DNA from: Lachnospiraceae bacterium
Lineage (GTDB): Bacteria > Bacillota_A > Clostridia > Lachnospirales > Lachnospiraceae
Assembly: GCA_017626435.1 (NCBI GenBank)
Contig: JAGAIR010000002.1
Span: forward strand, 186,001-250,000
DNA length: 64,000 bases
Direction of reading: 5' to 3'
Shown: positions 44,844-54,768 of the stretch, in pieces
How the letters are laid out: each line of letters begins with the position of its first letter
Numbering within the stretch: the stretch's first letter is position 1
Notes under the pieces: model-generated
What the model saw: the letters and a program-made list of their open reading frames with translations, nothing else
Told to the model about the DNA's origin: nothing
Databases searched by the model: none
Translations under genes and position numbers: made by a program

Positions 44844-46367
44844 TTAATTTCCTAAATACTGCTGCAGCATCTGCTTTGCAATGGGAACTGCATACTGGCT
44901 TCCTGTCCCGGCACCTTCCACAATGATACTGACAGCAATCTTTGGATTATCTGCCGGGGCAAATCCAACAAACCATGCGTGAGAATTTCCTTCCGAATCA
45001 AATTCTGCTGTCCCTGTTTTTCCTGCCACCTTGTAGGATAGATCGCGCAGGGAGGAGGCAGTTCCATCGCTTACTACAGACTTCATCATTTTCGTAATAG
45101 TATCTGCCAGCTCCTTGCTGATCACCTCTGATTCCTTTTGCGGCATATTTGTTTTCACAGTCTGTTTCTCATCATTTTCTATATGGTCTACCAGATATGG
45201 GACCATCATCACGCCATCATTGGCAATGGTAGCACTTATCATCACATTCTGCAGCGGTGTGATCATCGTCTTGCCCTGACCAATCGCGGTCTGAACAATC
45301 TCCCCGGTATCTGATTGATCATTGAGCGTAAACCGGCTTTTATTATATTCAAAATGAACCGGAAGCTTTTTGTTAAATAAAAATCTCTCGCACAGTTTCC
45401 GGAATGAATTTAAATCCAGTTTCAATCCAATATTAGCAAAGGAGCCATTACAAGACTCTGCCAGGGATTCCCTCAGATTGATCTGTCCATGCTGCTCTCC
45501 GCCATAGCACCGGATAGAATTTCCCTGAAAAACCTCTCTACCGGTACAGGTATAGCGGTATTTTCGGTAGTCCGAATCCTCCATCATATATTCCATTGCA
45601 GTCAGTACTTTAAATGTAGAACCGGGCGGATAAAGTCCCTGGGTCGCTCTGTTCAGCAGAGCAGATTCTTCATCAGAATCCTCAATCAGACTCTCCCAGT
45701 TGTCAAGTACCGTATTGGGATTATAGTCCGGTTTGGAAACCATTGCCAGAAGCTTTCCTGTAGACGGTTCAATAGCAACTATGGCTCCTTTAAAACTGCC
45801 CAGAGCATCATAGGCCGTTTTTTGCAGACTAAAATCCAATGTTGTCACCACGGAATCTCCCTGATTCTTTTCCCCCCGGAATTCATTTGCCAATTGTTTT
45901 AACGGGTTGGAATGGGAGGTCAGAAGAGGAAAGCTCTGAGCCAGTTCAATCCCTGTCATACTATTGCTCGTCCTCCCAACCACATGGCAAAACATGCCAC
46001 TATAGGGATACTCTCTTGTCTCATTTCCTTTTTTATCTGTTACGGTATGTGCCAGCACTTTGCCATCAGATGAAAGAATATCCCCCCTGACCACCTTTTG
46101 TGCCAGAAGCTCCTGCCTCTTATTATAAGGATTATTGATAATCTCCTGACTGTCACGCACCATAAACTGAACCAGATAACCAATCATACAGAAAAACACC
46201 GCCACACAGCAATATGCCACCGCTACGATCTGACGGTTTCCTTTTTTATTTCTGGGTACCAGCTTTTTTCTGGAGGCTCCTGACTCTTCTCTTTCTCCTG
46301 CCGTCTTGCTCTTCCGGTTCTTCAAGACCTCGTTTGACGGTCTTTTTGTTTTTTTCTCCCTGGTCAA
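44844..46367 (-). CDS. Class B penicillin-binding protein (transpeptidase)
   Basis: A 507-residue cell-wall transpeptidase. The N-terminal 45 residues are very basic and cytosolic, then one membrane helix (VAVAYCCVAVFFCMIGYLV). A short PBP-dimer region precedes the transpeptidase domain with Ser250-x2-Lys253 (YPPGSTFKV), Ser305-Cys-Asn307 (ESCNGSF) and KTGTAEF near residue 448. The start is a TTG at 46367 with GGAGG nine bases upstream, inside the preceding SEDS gene; the two genes overlap by 122 bases. It works with that SEDS polymerase to build peptidoglycan. Whether it is vegetative or sporulation-specific cannot be told. Confidence 0.93.
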   Translation of the reverse strand: MTREKKTKRPSNEVLKNRKSKTAGEREESGASRKKLVPRNKKGNRQIVAVAYCCVAVFFCMIGYLVQFMVRDSQEIINNPYNKRQELLAQKVVRGDILSSDGKVLAHTVTDKKGNETREYPYSGMFCHVVGRTSNSMTGIELAQSFPLLTSHSNPLKQLANEFRGEKNQGDSVVTTLDFSLQKTAYDALGSFKGAIVAIEPSTGKLLAMVSKPDYNPNTVLDNWESLIEDSDEESALLNRATQGLYPPGSTFKVLTAMEYMMEDSDYRKYRYTCTGREVFQGNSIRCYGGEQHGQINLRESLAESCNGSFANIGLKLDLNSFRKLCERFLFNKKLPVHFEYNKSRFTLNDQSDTGEIVQTAIGQGKTMITPLQNVMISATIANDGVMMVPYLVDHIENDEKQTVKTNMPQKESEVISKELADTITKMMKSVVSDGTASSLRDLSYKVAGKTGTAEFDSEGNSHAWFVGFAPADNPKIAVSIIVEGAGTGSQYAVPIAKQMLQQYLGN

Positions 46368-47754
46368 TTTCTCCTTCCTCCTCTCGATTCAGCACATACA
46401 TCCCCTGAATAATACTGAATAATATGACAGTACTGATCACTGAACTGCCTCCGTAACTTACCAGAGGCAGCGTCACACCGGTAGACGGAATAAACTTAAC
46501 CGCTCCGCCAATAGTCAGAAATACCTGAAAAATAAATTCTACACTGAGCCCCAGTGCTGTCAGCTTATAAAATCTCCGGTTCATTTTCAAGGAAATATTG
46601 ATAAACATGACAAAACAACTGACTTCAACCAGAATAACACAAATAGCAAAGAAACTCCCCATTTCCTCTGCAATGGCAGAAAAAATAAAGTCACTTGCCG
46701 CTACCGGAATTTTATTTGGCATTCCCTGCCCCAGTCCCATTCCAAACCATCCACCTGTTCCAATAGCAAATAATGAATGTGCCACCTGATATCCCTGCTT
46801 GTCAATAGTTGACCAGGGATCCTGCCATGCCATCACTCTGGTCTGCACATGGGAAAACAAATGATATGCTACCACTGCTGCCAGAGAACCACAGGCAGCT
46901 CCTGCTAATAAATACCACAATTTTTCAGTAGAAACATAAAGAATCACAAGATATGTTATAAAAAATATCAGTGCTGCACCCAGATCCTTTTCTAACACCA
47001 GTATCAATACGTGAGCCGCCGCCACTGCTGTCACCTTGACAATATCTTTGAATTCTGTCGCTTTTGCCAGCATTGCTGCTGCAAAAAACACATAAATGAT
47101 TTTTACAAATTCTGATGGCTGAAGAGCAAAACTGCCGATAACGATCCAATTTTTGGCTCCATTTATTTCCTTTCCTATTACAAATACCAATGCCAGCAAA
47201 ACCAGCCCGCCAATGGCATAAAACCAGCCAAATTTATCGAAATAAGAAAACTTTTCAATAATATACGGTATAAATAGTCCCACAAAACAGATTGCGGCGG
47301 CAAAGATCATCTGCCGGATCGCATAAGAAGCATTCAGCCTTTCGATCATAATAAATCCGATCATCAGAAGCATCAGCATATTGTTCAGCACCGTTTTTGA
47401 CATTCCCTCATAAACAAAGGGATATGATTTACTGACAAAAAGAAGAAATACCAGCTGAATCAAATAAAAGAGAATAATCTGCACATCCAGACTGTTCAGG
47501 AATAAAACCAGTGAACTGATAAAATGGATTGCAAATAAGATGCTCTTCTGCCGGTGATATACTTTCTCCTGACGCTCTCTATCTTTCCCTATAAACACGG
47601 TAAAACAATGCCATGTGTAGACAGCAAATAAAAATATAATAATATATTTTGATAACTCCACCACTACAGAATGCACTACTCCAACGGCATTCATCCCTCC
47701 AAAAATATTCTGGAGCCTTTCTACTGCTTCCTGTTTATCCATAAATAGCTTCAT
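46246..47754 (-). CDS. SEDS-family peptidoglycan glycosyltransferase (FtsW/RodA/SpoVE type)
   Basis: A 502-residue polytopic membrane protein with about eleven helices, two or more of them extra at the N-terminus (SKYIIIFLFAVYTWHCFTVF). SEDS motifs are visible: KNWIVIGSFALQPSEFVKII, LVLEKDLGAALIFFITYLVI, and the late loop GVTLPLVSYGGSSVIST. SEDS proteins polymerise lipid II with a cognate class B PBP, here the next gene. The C-terminal tail of about 45 residues is highly charged and encoded in the overlap with the PBP gene. The start may be either the first ATG or the one four codons later. Confidence 0.93.
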   Translation of the reverse strand: MKLFMDKQEAVERLQNIFGGMNAVGVVHSVVVELSKYIIIFLFAVYTWHCFTVFIGKDRERQEKVYHRQKSILFAIHFISSLVLFLNSLDVQIILFYLIQLVFLLFVSKSYPFVYEGMSKTVLNNMLMLLMIGFIMIERLNASYAIRQMIFAAAICFVGLFIPYIIEKFSYFDKFGWFYAIGGLVLLALVFVIGKEINGAKNWIVIGSFALQPSEFVKIIYVFFAAAMLAKATEFKDIVKVTAVAAAHVLILVLEKDLGAALIFFITYLVILYVSTEKLWYLLAGAACGSLAAVVAYHLFSHVQTRVMAWQDPWSTIDKQGYQVAHSLFAIGTGGWFGMGLGQGMPNKIPVAASDFIFSAIAEEMGSFFAICVILVEVSCFVMFINISLKMNRRFYKLTALGLSVEFIFQVFLTIGGAVKFIPSTGVTLPLVSYGGSSVISTVILFSIIQGMYVLNREEEGEIDQGEKNKKTVKRGLEEPEEQDGRRKRRVRSLQKKAGTQK

Positions 47755-47772
47755 CCCCTCTATTTTTCACCT

Positions 47773-50244
47773 TTACTCTATCCCTGAATAAAAGTGACCG
47801 GCATGACCTGCCGGCATGTTTCCGGACAAAATCCGGCTTGTCTCTTCCTCTGATTCCAGGGAAAAATCATACCGAAAATAACGTACCCCCTGTTCCCACA
47901 AAGTCTCCTGTTCCTCTGCAAGCACAAGCGGTTCTTTCTGGTAAATCACATTATAACAATATTTACAGACATTGAAAACAACAAACTCCCGTTTTTTTCC
48001 ATCCTGCAGGGCAAGAAACTTTTCCCTGTTCTGCTTCCCTCTTTCACAGTCCTGGGTATTGTAACGGATACACTGCGCCGACACCATCAGCGGAATATGT
48101 CCATATATCACCGCCTGCATTCCCTCCGTCTGGGATAGCGGTTTCATTTCTCTGCCTGTCAGCTCCAGCGGAAGGGTCATTCCCCGGCAGCCCTGTTCCT
48201 GCCAATAGGCACATGCCTCCTGGTTAGCTGTATACAGATTACTGTCCAGAATAATCCTTGACACATCAATCCCTGCCTCATCTCTCAGAAATACAAAGGA
48301 TTCCATATTTCTCACCACAAATCCTTTCAGATCCTTTAATCCGTATAGATTATCCCGGATGGACAGTTTTTTCTTTTCTGTCTCATAGACTGCCTGGCGG
48401 AAAACAGCCGGCAGTACCAGATACATTTCTTTTCCCACACCATTTCCCCGTTGAACCGCCTCTTTTAACTGTTTGTCTGTCATTTCATCCATTTTCAGAT
48501 AGATCTGCTGAACACTTTCTGCTGATAAAGCGGCCTCAAACTGTTCTATTGACAAAACGGATGCAATGTTTCTCCTGTCTGACTCATGGTTTCCTTTCAA
48601 GGAAGGGAAGTCGTTCCTTTCTTTTTCCAGAACCATCTTTCTCTCTTCCTCCATAGAGATACGGCATCCCCTGCCTTCCAATAATTCCTGCATCCGGGCA
48701 AGAACCTGCCTCCGCAGCTTTTTTACAGCACCTACCGGAATAAATAATTCTCCCTGCAGTTCTACCCGGCATTCCTTCATCAAAAATGGGGTATCGCCAG
48801 TCTGGCATAACAATTTCTCAATACCTTCCGCTGTTGCTGGCTGTTTTTGTGCCTTTTGGCAGCAGCAGCCCTCTTCTCTGACAGAAATTTTCTCCCCATC
48901 CTTTTGATAACAGACTGCTTCTAATATCATATTTTCTTCTGCACGCCCTATGAATCGGCAGGAGAGCATCACCTTTGCTTCTCTATAAAGATAGCTTTCC
49001 CTGATTTCCTCTATCAAACCAGCGTCTTTTGTCCTGTATACCAGGTTTCCCGGAAGTATTTTACTCCCCTTCTGATAGCGGGCAGTAATCTTCTGACCTG
49101 CCATCTTCGTCTCTCCCAGGGTATATTCGTATATCGGTCTTTGTCTGTTGTCACGAAATTCCACTACATCCTGCGGATGTAAATCCCGTTCCAGCTTATA
49201 GACCGCAACATACTTGTCCACAGATACTACTTGTCCCACTCTGATCCCGCCATGCTTTGGACGCATATCTGACAACATCTTTCCTTTCCCCTGACGTTTC
49301 TCGTACGGTACACCAACTTCTCCTTCCAGATATCCAGAGGTGAATCCACTGCGGTTATATAATTCACCCAGCTTACGGATATCCTCTTCCCACTGTGCTG
49401 TGTGTTCTGCCAGATAAGAGGCATAACCCTCTTTTCCCAGTTCCACATATAAGTCAACATATTTTCGGTATATGGCAGTAGTGAACGCAGTATATTCCGG
49501 TCGTTTCATACGCCCCTCGATTTTGAAGGAATCTACTCCGGCCTCGATCAACTGTCCCACAAACGCTAAATTACAATTTTCCTTTGGACTGAGAAGATAT
49601 TCTCCCACCCCTTCTACCTTCTTTTGTAACTGATATGGCATACGACATGGCTGGGCACAGCGTCCGCGGTTACCGCTTCTTCCTCCCTGCATACTGCTGA
49701 AAAGACACTGGCCTGAATAGCAATAGCACAATGCACCATGTACGAATACTTCCAGTTCTGCTTTGGTGTCCTTTCTCATCTGTTCCAGCTCTGCCAGCGT
49801 CAGTTCCCTTGCCGGAACAATACGCGTTACTCCATACTTCTCCAGCAGCCTGGTGCTTACTCCCATAGTCAGGGTCATCTGTGTACTGGCATGGAGCTCC
49901 AATCGGGGGAAATGCCGGTGAAGATACCTCATCACTCCCACATCCTGTACAATAGCCGCATCCAGCCCCGCCCGATAATAAGGAAGCATATAGTCGTATA
50001 ACTCCTGATAAAGTTCTCTGTCTTTCAACAAAGTATTTACTGTCATATAAATTTTTACTCCATGAAGATGACAATAACGGATCGCCTGTATCATTTCATC
50101 TTCCTGGGGATTGTCAGCATATGCCCTGGCTCCAAATTTATTTCCACCTGCATAGACCGCGTCACATCCCGCTGCTATTGCTGCTTTCAGACTTTCCATA
50201 GAACCGGCAGGTGCCAGAATTTCCGGTCTTTTTCTCCCTCTCAT
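47773..50244 (-). CDS. U32 family peptidase with DUF3656
   Basis: An 823-residue protein of the long U32 class. The N-terminal barrel begins ILAPAGSMESLKAAIAAGCD and holds the U32 signature ELEVFVHGALCYCYSGQCLF plus GNRGRCAQPCRMPY, with the cysteines that in some members coordinate an iron-sulfur cluster. DUF3656 follows (about 400-550), then a second partial U32-like barrel. The E. coli relative RlhA is needed for hydroxylation of a 23S rRNA cytidine; whether this protein is a peptidase or an rRNA hydroxylase is open. It lies between zapA and the SEDS gene. Confidence 0.9.
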   Translation of the reverse strand: MRGRKRPEILAPAGSMESLKAAIAAGCDAVYAGGNKFGARAYADNPQEDEMIQAIRYCHLHGVKIYMTVNTLLKDRELYQELYDYMLPYYRAGLDAAIVQDVGVMRYLHRHFPRLELHASTQMTLTMGVSTRLLEKYGVTRIVPARELTLAELEQMRKDTKAELEVFVHGALCYCYSGQCLFSSMQGGRSGNRGRCAQPCRMPYQLQKKVEGVGEYLLSPKENCNLAFVGQLIEAGVDSFKIEGRMKRPEYTAFTTAIYRKYVDLYVELGKEGYASYLAEHTAQWEEDIRKLGELYNRSGFTSGYLEGEVGVPYEKRQGKGKMLSDMRPKHGGIRVGQVVSVDKYVAVYKLERDLHPQDVVEFRDNRQRPIYEYTLGETKMAGQKITARYQKGSKILPGNLVYRTKDAGLIEEIRESYLYREAKVMLSCRFIGRAEENMILEAVCYQKDGEKISVREEGCCCQKAQKQPATAEGIEKLLCQTGDTPFLMKECRVELQGELFIPVGAVKKLRRQVLARMQELLEGRGCRISMEEERKMVLEKERNDFPSLKGNHESDRRNIASVLSIEQFEAALSAESVQQIYLKMDEMTDKQLKEAVQRGNGVGKEMYLVLPAVFRQAVYETEKKKLSIRDNLYGLKDLKGFVVRNMESFVFLRDEAGIDVSRIILDSNLYTANQEACAYWQEQGCRGMTLPLELTGREMKPLSQTEGMQAVIYGHIPLMVSAQCIRYNTQDCERGKQNREKFLALQDGKKREFVVFNVCKYCYNVIYQKEPLVLAEEQETLWEQGVRYFRYDFSLESEEETSRILSGNMPAGHAGHFYSGIE

Positions 50245-50283
50245 TTTTTTCCTCCATTCTGTGCTGTTTTCTGCACAAAAACC

Positions 50284-50311
50284 AGAATAGGGACTGTACA
50301 GTTACAGTCCC
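50284..50311 (-). terminator. Hairpin after zapA
   Basis: Minus strand GGGACTGTA-ACTG-TACAGTCCC, followed a few bases later by GGTTTTT. It is a perfect nine-base stem, but the T run is displaced. Confidence 0.5.
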
Positions 50312-50338
50312 CACATTTTAAATTACAATCGATCTACA

Positions 50339-50836
50339 TTAAGCTCCTGTTTTCCTATTTTGTGTCCGCTTATTTGAACCTTTATAGGTATTTTGTCCTG
50401 AAGCCTTCTCTTCCTCCGGTTTTTTTTCTGTCTTTTTCTCCTGCTCCAGTTCCGTTTCCAGACGGATAATCTGATGATTTGCCTGTTCACAAGCATCCTG
50501 GGATTCTTTTAACTGCTTTTTTAACTCCTCTGTCTCTGTCTGCACGGAAATCAATTCATGTTTTACATCAAAGAATTCTTTTTCCAGCTCTTCTTTCTGC
50601 ATCCGCAGTTCATCAGCCAGCTTTTGTGCTTTGAAGAAATCATCAGACAAATTAATTGCCAGCAGAATGTTTCTCATATCCACATCCAGACGGTTATATC
50701 CATCCTGCTTTTTAAATTCTGTATATTTATCATTGATATGTGTTGCAATATGCTGTAAATAATCACTGCTCTCATATCCACAAAGGGTATACTGCTTTCC
50801 ATTGATTACTACTTCCACATCATTTTTTGTATTCAT
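50339..50836 (-). CDS. zapA: Cell division protein ZapA
   Basis: A 165-residue FtsZ-ring stabiliser. The N-terminal head is typical (VEVVINGKQYTLCGYESSDY, then LQHIATHINDKYTEFKKQDG). A long coiled coil (about 75-140, LADELRMQKEELEKEFFDVK...) and a Lys/Glu-rich tail follow. It is longer than E. coli ZapA (109 residues), which is usual in clostridia. The start is ATG 50836 (MNTKNDVEVVINGKQY); an upstream in-frame ATG would add nine residues. It sits upstream of the U32 gene, a common clostridial pairing. Confidence 0.9.
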   Translation of the reverse strand: MNTKNDVEVVINGKQYTLCGYESSDYLQHIATHINDKYTEFKKQDGYNRLDVDMRNILLAINLSDDFFKAQKLADELRMQKEELEKEFFDVKHELISVQTETEELKKQLKESQDACEQANHQIIRLETELEQEKKTEKKPEEEKASGQNTYKGSNKRTQNRKTGA

Positions 50837-50895
50837 AAATAACCAAGCCTTTCCTTCTGCCATTGATTCTGATCAGGCACATTTCCGAGGAAAAA

Positions 50896-51504
50896 TCATT
50901 CTCTATGACTCTTCCTCTGCTGCTTCATATTCTTTTCCTGCTGTGCTTTATATTCTTCTTCCTGTTCCTGATCTGCATCCTGTACCAGCTCTGCTTTGTT
51001 CTGACGGATCACTTCCAGATGTCCCTGCAATGTCCTGGCTCCGTTTACCGTGCTTTCATATACTGCTGCAATAGATTTTTCTGCCATATCCAGCAAATCA
51101 TTGGTATAGTAAATCGCACCTTTTCCAATCTCCTCTGCCTGAGCTTTGGCATTGGCAATAATCTGCTCTGCCTGGGCATTTGCTTCCTGAACGGTAAGAT
51201 TTGCCTGCTGATATGCCTCCTGCATAATGGCATGCTCCTCAACCAAAGCCTTGTACTGCTCCTGTGCATCAGACAGAATCGCTGCTGCTTTATTCTCTGC
51301 ATCCTCTAAAATAGCATCTCTCTGGCGGAGTATTTTTTGATATCTCTTAATTTCCTCCGGTACATCCCTGCGTAAATCATCCAGCAAATCATACAACTCA
51401 TTTTTCGGAACGACTACCTTTGTTGTAGATAAATGCTGCATTTTACAACTCTCTACAAATCCGTAAATATCATCAATTTTCTGCTCAATTCTGCTTGACT
51501 GCAT
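50896..51504 (-). CDS. Coiled-coil protein, V-ATPase subunit H / DivIVA-like
   Basis: A 202-residue, mostly helical, acidic protein. The head MQSSRIEQKIDDIYGFVESC precedes VVVPKNELYDLLDDLRRDVP, which resembles the short N-terminal unit of DivIVA-type proteins. A long Ala/Gln/Glu-rich coiled coil follows (AENKAAAILSDAQEQYKALV and onward), with a basic tail. The gene lies between coaD and zapA. Such proteins in clostridia may have a role in cell division, but the function is not established. The start is ATG 51504 after AGGAGAGTACAT. Confidence 0.75.
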   Translation of the reverse strand: MQSSRIEQKIDDIYGFVESCKMQHLSTTKVVVPKNELYDLLDDLRRDVPEEIKRYQKILRQRDAILEDAENKAAAILSDAQEQYKALVEEHAIMQEAYQQANLTVQEANAQAEQIIANAKAQAEEIGKGAIYYTNDLLDMAEKSIAAVYESTVNGARTLQGHLEVIRQNKAELVQDADQEQEEEYKAQQEKNMKQQRKSHRE

Positions 51505-51535
51505 ATGTACTCTCCTATCTGCCTGATCCAGCATT

Positions 51536-52018
51536 TCAATGGTTACTTAATTTCTCTTGTATTCTCTGTTCCACCAATCGGGGAACCATCCTGGAAATAT
51601 CCCCCTGATATCGTACCAGTTCTTTAACTGCACTGGAACTGATATAGGAATACTCCGGCGCAGTCGCTAAAAATACAGTATCTGCTTTGTGATATAATTT
51701 ATAATTAGCCTGTGCCAGCGGCAATTCATATTCAAAATCTACAGAAGTCCGAAGACCTCTTACAATAGCACCTGCCTTTTCCTTCTCAACAAAATCTGCC
51801 AGCAGTCCGCCAAAGGACTTTACAGTGACATTGGGAATCTCTGCAACCAGTTCCCGAAGCATATCCACCCGCTCTTCAATGGTAAATAATGGCTGTTTCG
51901 CACTGTTGACCAGCACTCCTATCACCAGATGATCGAATATTTCTGCCGCACGCCGGATCAAATCCATATGTCCGGTGGTTACCGGATCAAAACTCCCCGG
52001 AAAAACTGCTGTACTCAT
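51536..52018 (-). CDS. coaD: Pantetheine-phosphate adenylyltransferase
   Basis: A 160-residue enzyme transferring AMP to phosphopantetheine in CoA synthesis. The nucleotidyltransferase motif is in AVFPGSFDPVTTGHMDLIRR, GLRTSVDFEYELPLAQANYK is the substrate region, and YSYISSSAVKELVRYQGDIS the late ATP motif. It follows rsmD, the usual rsmD-coaD order. With coaE at 38804 the window holds two CoA steps. Confidence 0.97.
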   Translation of the reverse strand: MSTAVFPGSFDPVTTGHMDLIRRAAEIFDHLVIGVLVNSAKQPLFTIEERVDMLRELVAEIPNVTVKSFGGLLADFVEKEKAGAIVRGLRTSVDFEYELPLAQANYKLYHKADTVFLATAPEYSYISSSAVKELVRYQGDISRMVPRLVEQRIQEKLSNH

Positions 52019-52057
52019 AACTTCCTCATTTCTGCGCTGCTTTGCTGCATAACAATA

Positions 52058-52609
52058 CTAAACTCTCAAAAACACATGACGGTTTGTTTTATATTCCTTC
52101 ATACGTTCCACTTGACAGCCCCACTGTCCCATGTAGGACACATCCGTGTCTTTTGCCGTCTCTACGATGATCAACGTACCTTCCTGCACCAGACTGGAAC
52201 CCAGCAGATACGGGATGATCCGTTGTTCCAGATCCAGCCGGTATGGCGGATCCATAAAAATAATATCAAACGGCTGATTCAACTGCTCCAGCCTGCGCAA
52301 TGCCTGTAACGCGTCCATTGCCATTACTCTGGAAACATCCTCAAAATGGGTATGTTTGATATTTTCCTTGATACAACGAACCGCTTCCCTGTCGTTGTCT
52401 ACCAAAACAGCTTCCTTTGCCCCACGGCTCAAAGCTTCTATGGCGATGCCTCCGCTTCCGCTGAACAAATCAAGAAAACGGCTGTCTGGCACCTCTGTCT
52501 GAAGAATATTAAATAATGTCTCTTTTATCTTATCTGATGTAGGACGGGTATGTTTCCCCGATGGTGTCACCAGATTCAATCTACGTGCTGTCCCTGCAAT
52601 TACTCTCAT
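52058..52609 (-). CDS. rsmD: 16S rRNA (guanine966-N2)-methyltransferase RsmD
   Basis: A 183-residue SAM-dependent rRNA methyltransferase. The opening MRVIAGTARRLNLVTPSGKH, SAM-binding FLDLFSGSGGIAIEALSRGA and catalytic IIFMDPPYRLD are diagnostic. The length is normal. It is 40 bases upstream of coaD on the same strand. The start ATG is 10-12 bases after AAGGGCG. Confidence 0.96.
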   Translation of the reverse strand: MRVIAGTARRLNLVTPSGKHTRPTSDKIKETLFNILQTEVPDSRFLDLFSGSGGIAIEALSRGAKEAVLVDNDREAVRCIKENIKHTHFEDVSRVMAMDALQALRRLEQLNQPFDIIFMDPPYRLDLEQRIIPYLLGSSLVQEGTLIIVETAKDTDVSYMGQWGCQVERMKEYKTNRHVFLRV

Positions 52610-52684
52610 TCAAAAACACGCCCTTCCATACAAAATCCGCCATATTAAACATACTGCATATTGTAGCACATTCTCCCCTTATGG

Positions 52685-54472
52685 TCAAACCTGCAAAGCA
52701 TCCGCCTCTACAAGAGTCATCAGCTGCTCCCTGGTAGGTTCCTCCAGTAAAACCAACCTGTTTGCCTGATTGATCACCATTTTCTCAAATATATTTCTGA
52801 CTCCTCTGGCATTGCCAAAATCCGTTTTCTCCTCCTGGGACATTGCCGCCAGCTTTTCTCCAACCTTCTCCATGGCTCCTTTTTCAATAGTCAGTCCTGC
52901 CCGGTCCGCCATCACCTTCAGAATATTCAGAAGCTGCTCCCTGCTATAATCATCAAAGGCTATGAACTTATTAAACCGCGAGATAAGTCCTGTGTTACTT
53001 TTAAGGAATCCCTTCATTTCCTCTGTGTATCCTGCTACAATCACTACCAGATCATCTCTATGGTCCTCCATCAGCTTGACCAGCGTATCAACAGCCTCAG
53101 AACCAAAATCATTGGCAGTATCCGGACTTACCAGAGCATAGGCTTCATCAATAAAAAGCACTCCGCCAATCGCCTGCTCTACAATTTCCCGGACGTTGAT
53201 GGCAGTCTGACCCACATACCCGGCAACCAGTCTGGAGCGGTCTGTCTCCACCAGCTTACCATCTGACAAAATCCCAAGTTCTTTATAGATCTTTGCCACC
53301 AGTCTGGCCACAGTGGTTTTTCCTGTCCCTGGACTTCCAGTAAATACCATATGGTATGACATGTCCATGAGAGGCATATCCATTTTTTCCCGAAGTTTCC
53401 GGATCTTGATCAGATTGATCAGTGACTGGATTTCTTCCTTGACCGAATCAAGACCCACCAGCTCATTCAGCTCTTTTAGCAGATCAGCTATCCGCTTTTC
53501 CTGTGCTTCCTTTTCAGCCTTTTCTCTTTCCAACAGCCGTCTTTTTACCTTTTGAAATTCTTCTCTTGCCTTTCTCTCTTCCTGCTCCAGACGCACCTGT
53601 TCCTCTTCCGCCAATCGTTTTTCTTCTGCAATCCGTGCCTGTTCTTCCTCCAGCCTGTTCCGCTCCTCTTCCAGCAGTCTCTGTTCCTCTGCGGGGCTGT
53701 CTGGCACCTCTGTCTGTTTCTTTTCTTCCCTTTCAAAAATATCCTGTCCACCGGATGGATTCTCTTTCCCCTCCTCAAAGGTGTCCTGGCTGCCTTTGGA
53801 TCTATTTTCTTGCACCTTCCCCTTCTGGCCCCTCTTGGCTCTTTTTTTCTTTTGATGCAAGTCTGTTTCCTCTTCTTTGTCACTCTCCACCAGCCATTGC
53901 ACCTCATTACCTATGGTATCTGAGCTGAGTTTGTGAAAGATATAACGGGAACTCTGCTGCCCCGGCAACTGAACAAACATGGCAATGGTATTATAATATT
54001 CCTGTAGAAACTGGCTTACTTTAACATCCTTTCCCTCATTCAGATATGCCAGACAAAGCAGGATATTTAATAAGGCATCCACAAAACAGGCTGCCATATT
54101 CTCATTTTCATGACGGTCATATACTCCACATATCTGTATTAACACCGGAGGCATCCTCCGCGCCTTTTGAGCATACTGGATGATCTCTTCCCTCAATTCC
54201 CCCTGGGATGATATTTCTAATGGATTCGTATCAGTCACTTTCCATATAAAATCTCTCTGATTTTCAATGACTTGTCCACAGTGAACTGCCAGGCTCACCA
54301 AAACAGACTGTACATATTGATCCAGCACTTGGATACTGGACTGTTTCATCACTTCCCATGCCTGATTCCAGAATCCACCCTGTTCCAGCTTTTCGCAAAA
54401 GGAAACCAGCTTTTTATAATTTTCCCTGCCTAGTTCAAATAGCTTTTCTGGTGAATAAATGGAATGAGCCAT
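52685..54472 (-). CDS. AAA+ ATPase, CbxX/CfqX-SpoVK type, with long coiled coil
   Basis: A 595-residue protein in three parts. An N-terminal helical region (about 1-200, starting MAHSIYSPEKLFELGRENYK) has no recognised domain. A highly charged region follows (about 200-330; EEEQARIAEEKRLAEEEQVR), predicted coiled coil. The C-terminal AAA+ module (330-595) has Walker A FTGSPGTGKTTVARLV, Walker B GVLFIDEAYAL and GNARGVRNIFEKMV. The C-terminal module is like SpoVK/CbxX ATPases, which in other systems remodel Rubisco or act in sporulation. Here neighbours give no clue. AAGGGGGATTCGTT precedes the ATG. Confidence 0.87.
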   Translation of the reverse strand: MAHSIYSPEKLFELGRENYKKLVSFCEKLEQGGFWNQAWEVMKQSSIQVLDQYVQSVLVSLAVHCGQVIENQRDFIWKVTDTNPLEISSQGELREEIIQYAQKARRMPPVLIQICGVYDRHENENMAACFVDALLNILLCLAYLNEGKDVKVSQFLQEYYNTIAMFVQLPGQQSSRYIFHKLSSDTIGNEVQWLVESDKEEETDLHQKKKRAKRGQKGKVQENRSKGSQDTFEEGKENPSGGQDIFEREEKKQTEVPDSPAEEQRLLEEERNRLEEEQARIAEEKRLAEEEQVRLEQEERKAREEFQKVKRRLLEREKAEKEAQEKRIADLLKELNELVGLDSVKEEIQSLINLIKIRKLREKMDMPLMDMSYHMVFTGSPGTGKTTVARLVAKIYKELGILSDGKLVETDRSRLVAGYVGQTAINVREIVEQAIGGVLFIDEAYALVSPDTANDFGSEAVDTLVKLMEDHRDDLVVIVAGYTEEMKGFLKSNTGLISRFNKFIAFDDYSREQLLNILKVMADRAGLTIEKGAMEKVGEKLAAMSQEEKTDFGNARGVRNIFEKMVINQANRLVLLEEPTREQLMTLVEADALQV

Positions 54473-54768
54473 AACGAATCCCCCTTTCTACTACAATCTA
54501 TTTATAGTTATTGTTCCTAACAGCCAGTTAGAACTCTACCCATTTTGTTGCTTAAGCTGTGGAATATATGGAGCAATAGGTATATCGTCTTCCTTTCTTG
54601 GACTTCGCATCCGTATACGAGACTGATAACCAACTCCTCATTCACAGCGTTCGTTTTATGCAGGCTGAACTGCCCTGGGTCCGTTCGTGTCACACCACAG
54701 CAGATGGAATAAGCAATGCGTAAAACCGGTACTGACCATTGCAATAAATCTTAAGGAGTGACAATGTT

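Noticed and set aside
53503..53928. Several long frames on both strands over the middle of the AAA+ gene
   Set aside because: The low-complexity coiled-coil codons (GAA, GAG, AAG) leave other frames open; no starts with ribosome binding sites or recognisable domains.
54517..54744. 75-codon minus-strand frame upstream of the IS110 remnant
   Set aside because: Lies in the IS110 5' region, lacks a ribosome binding site and looks like chance.
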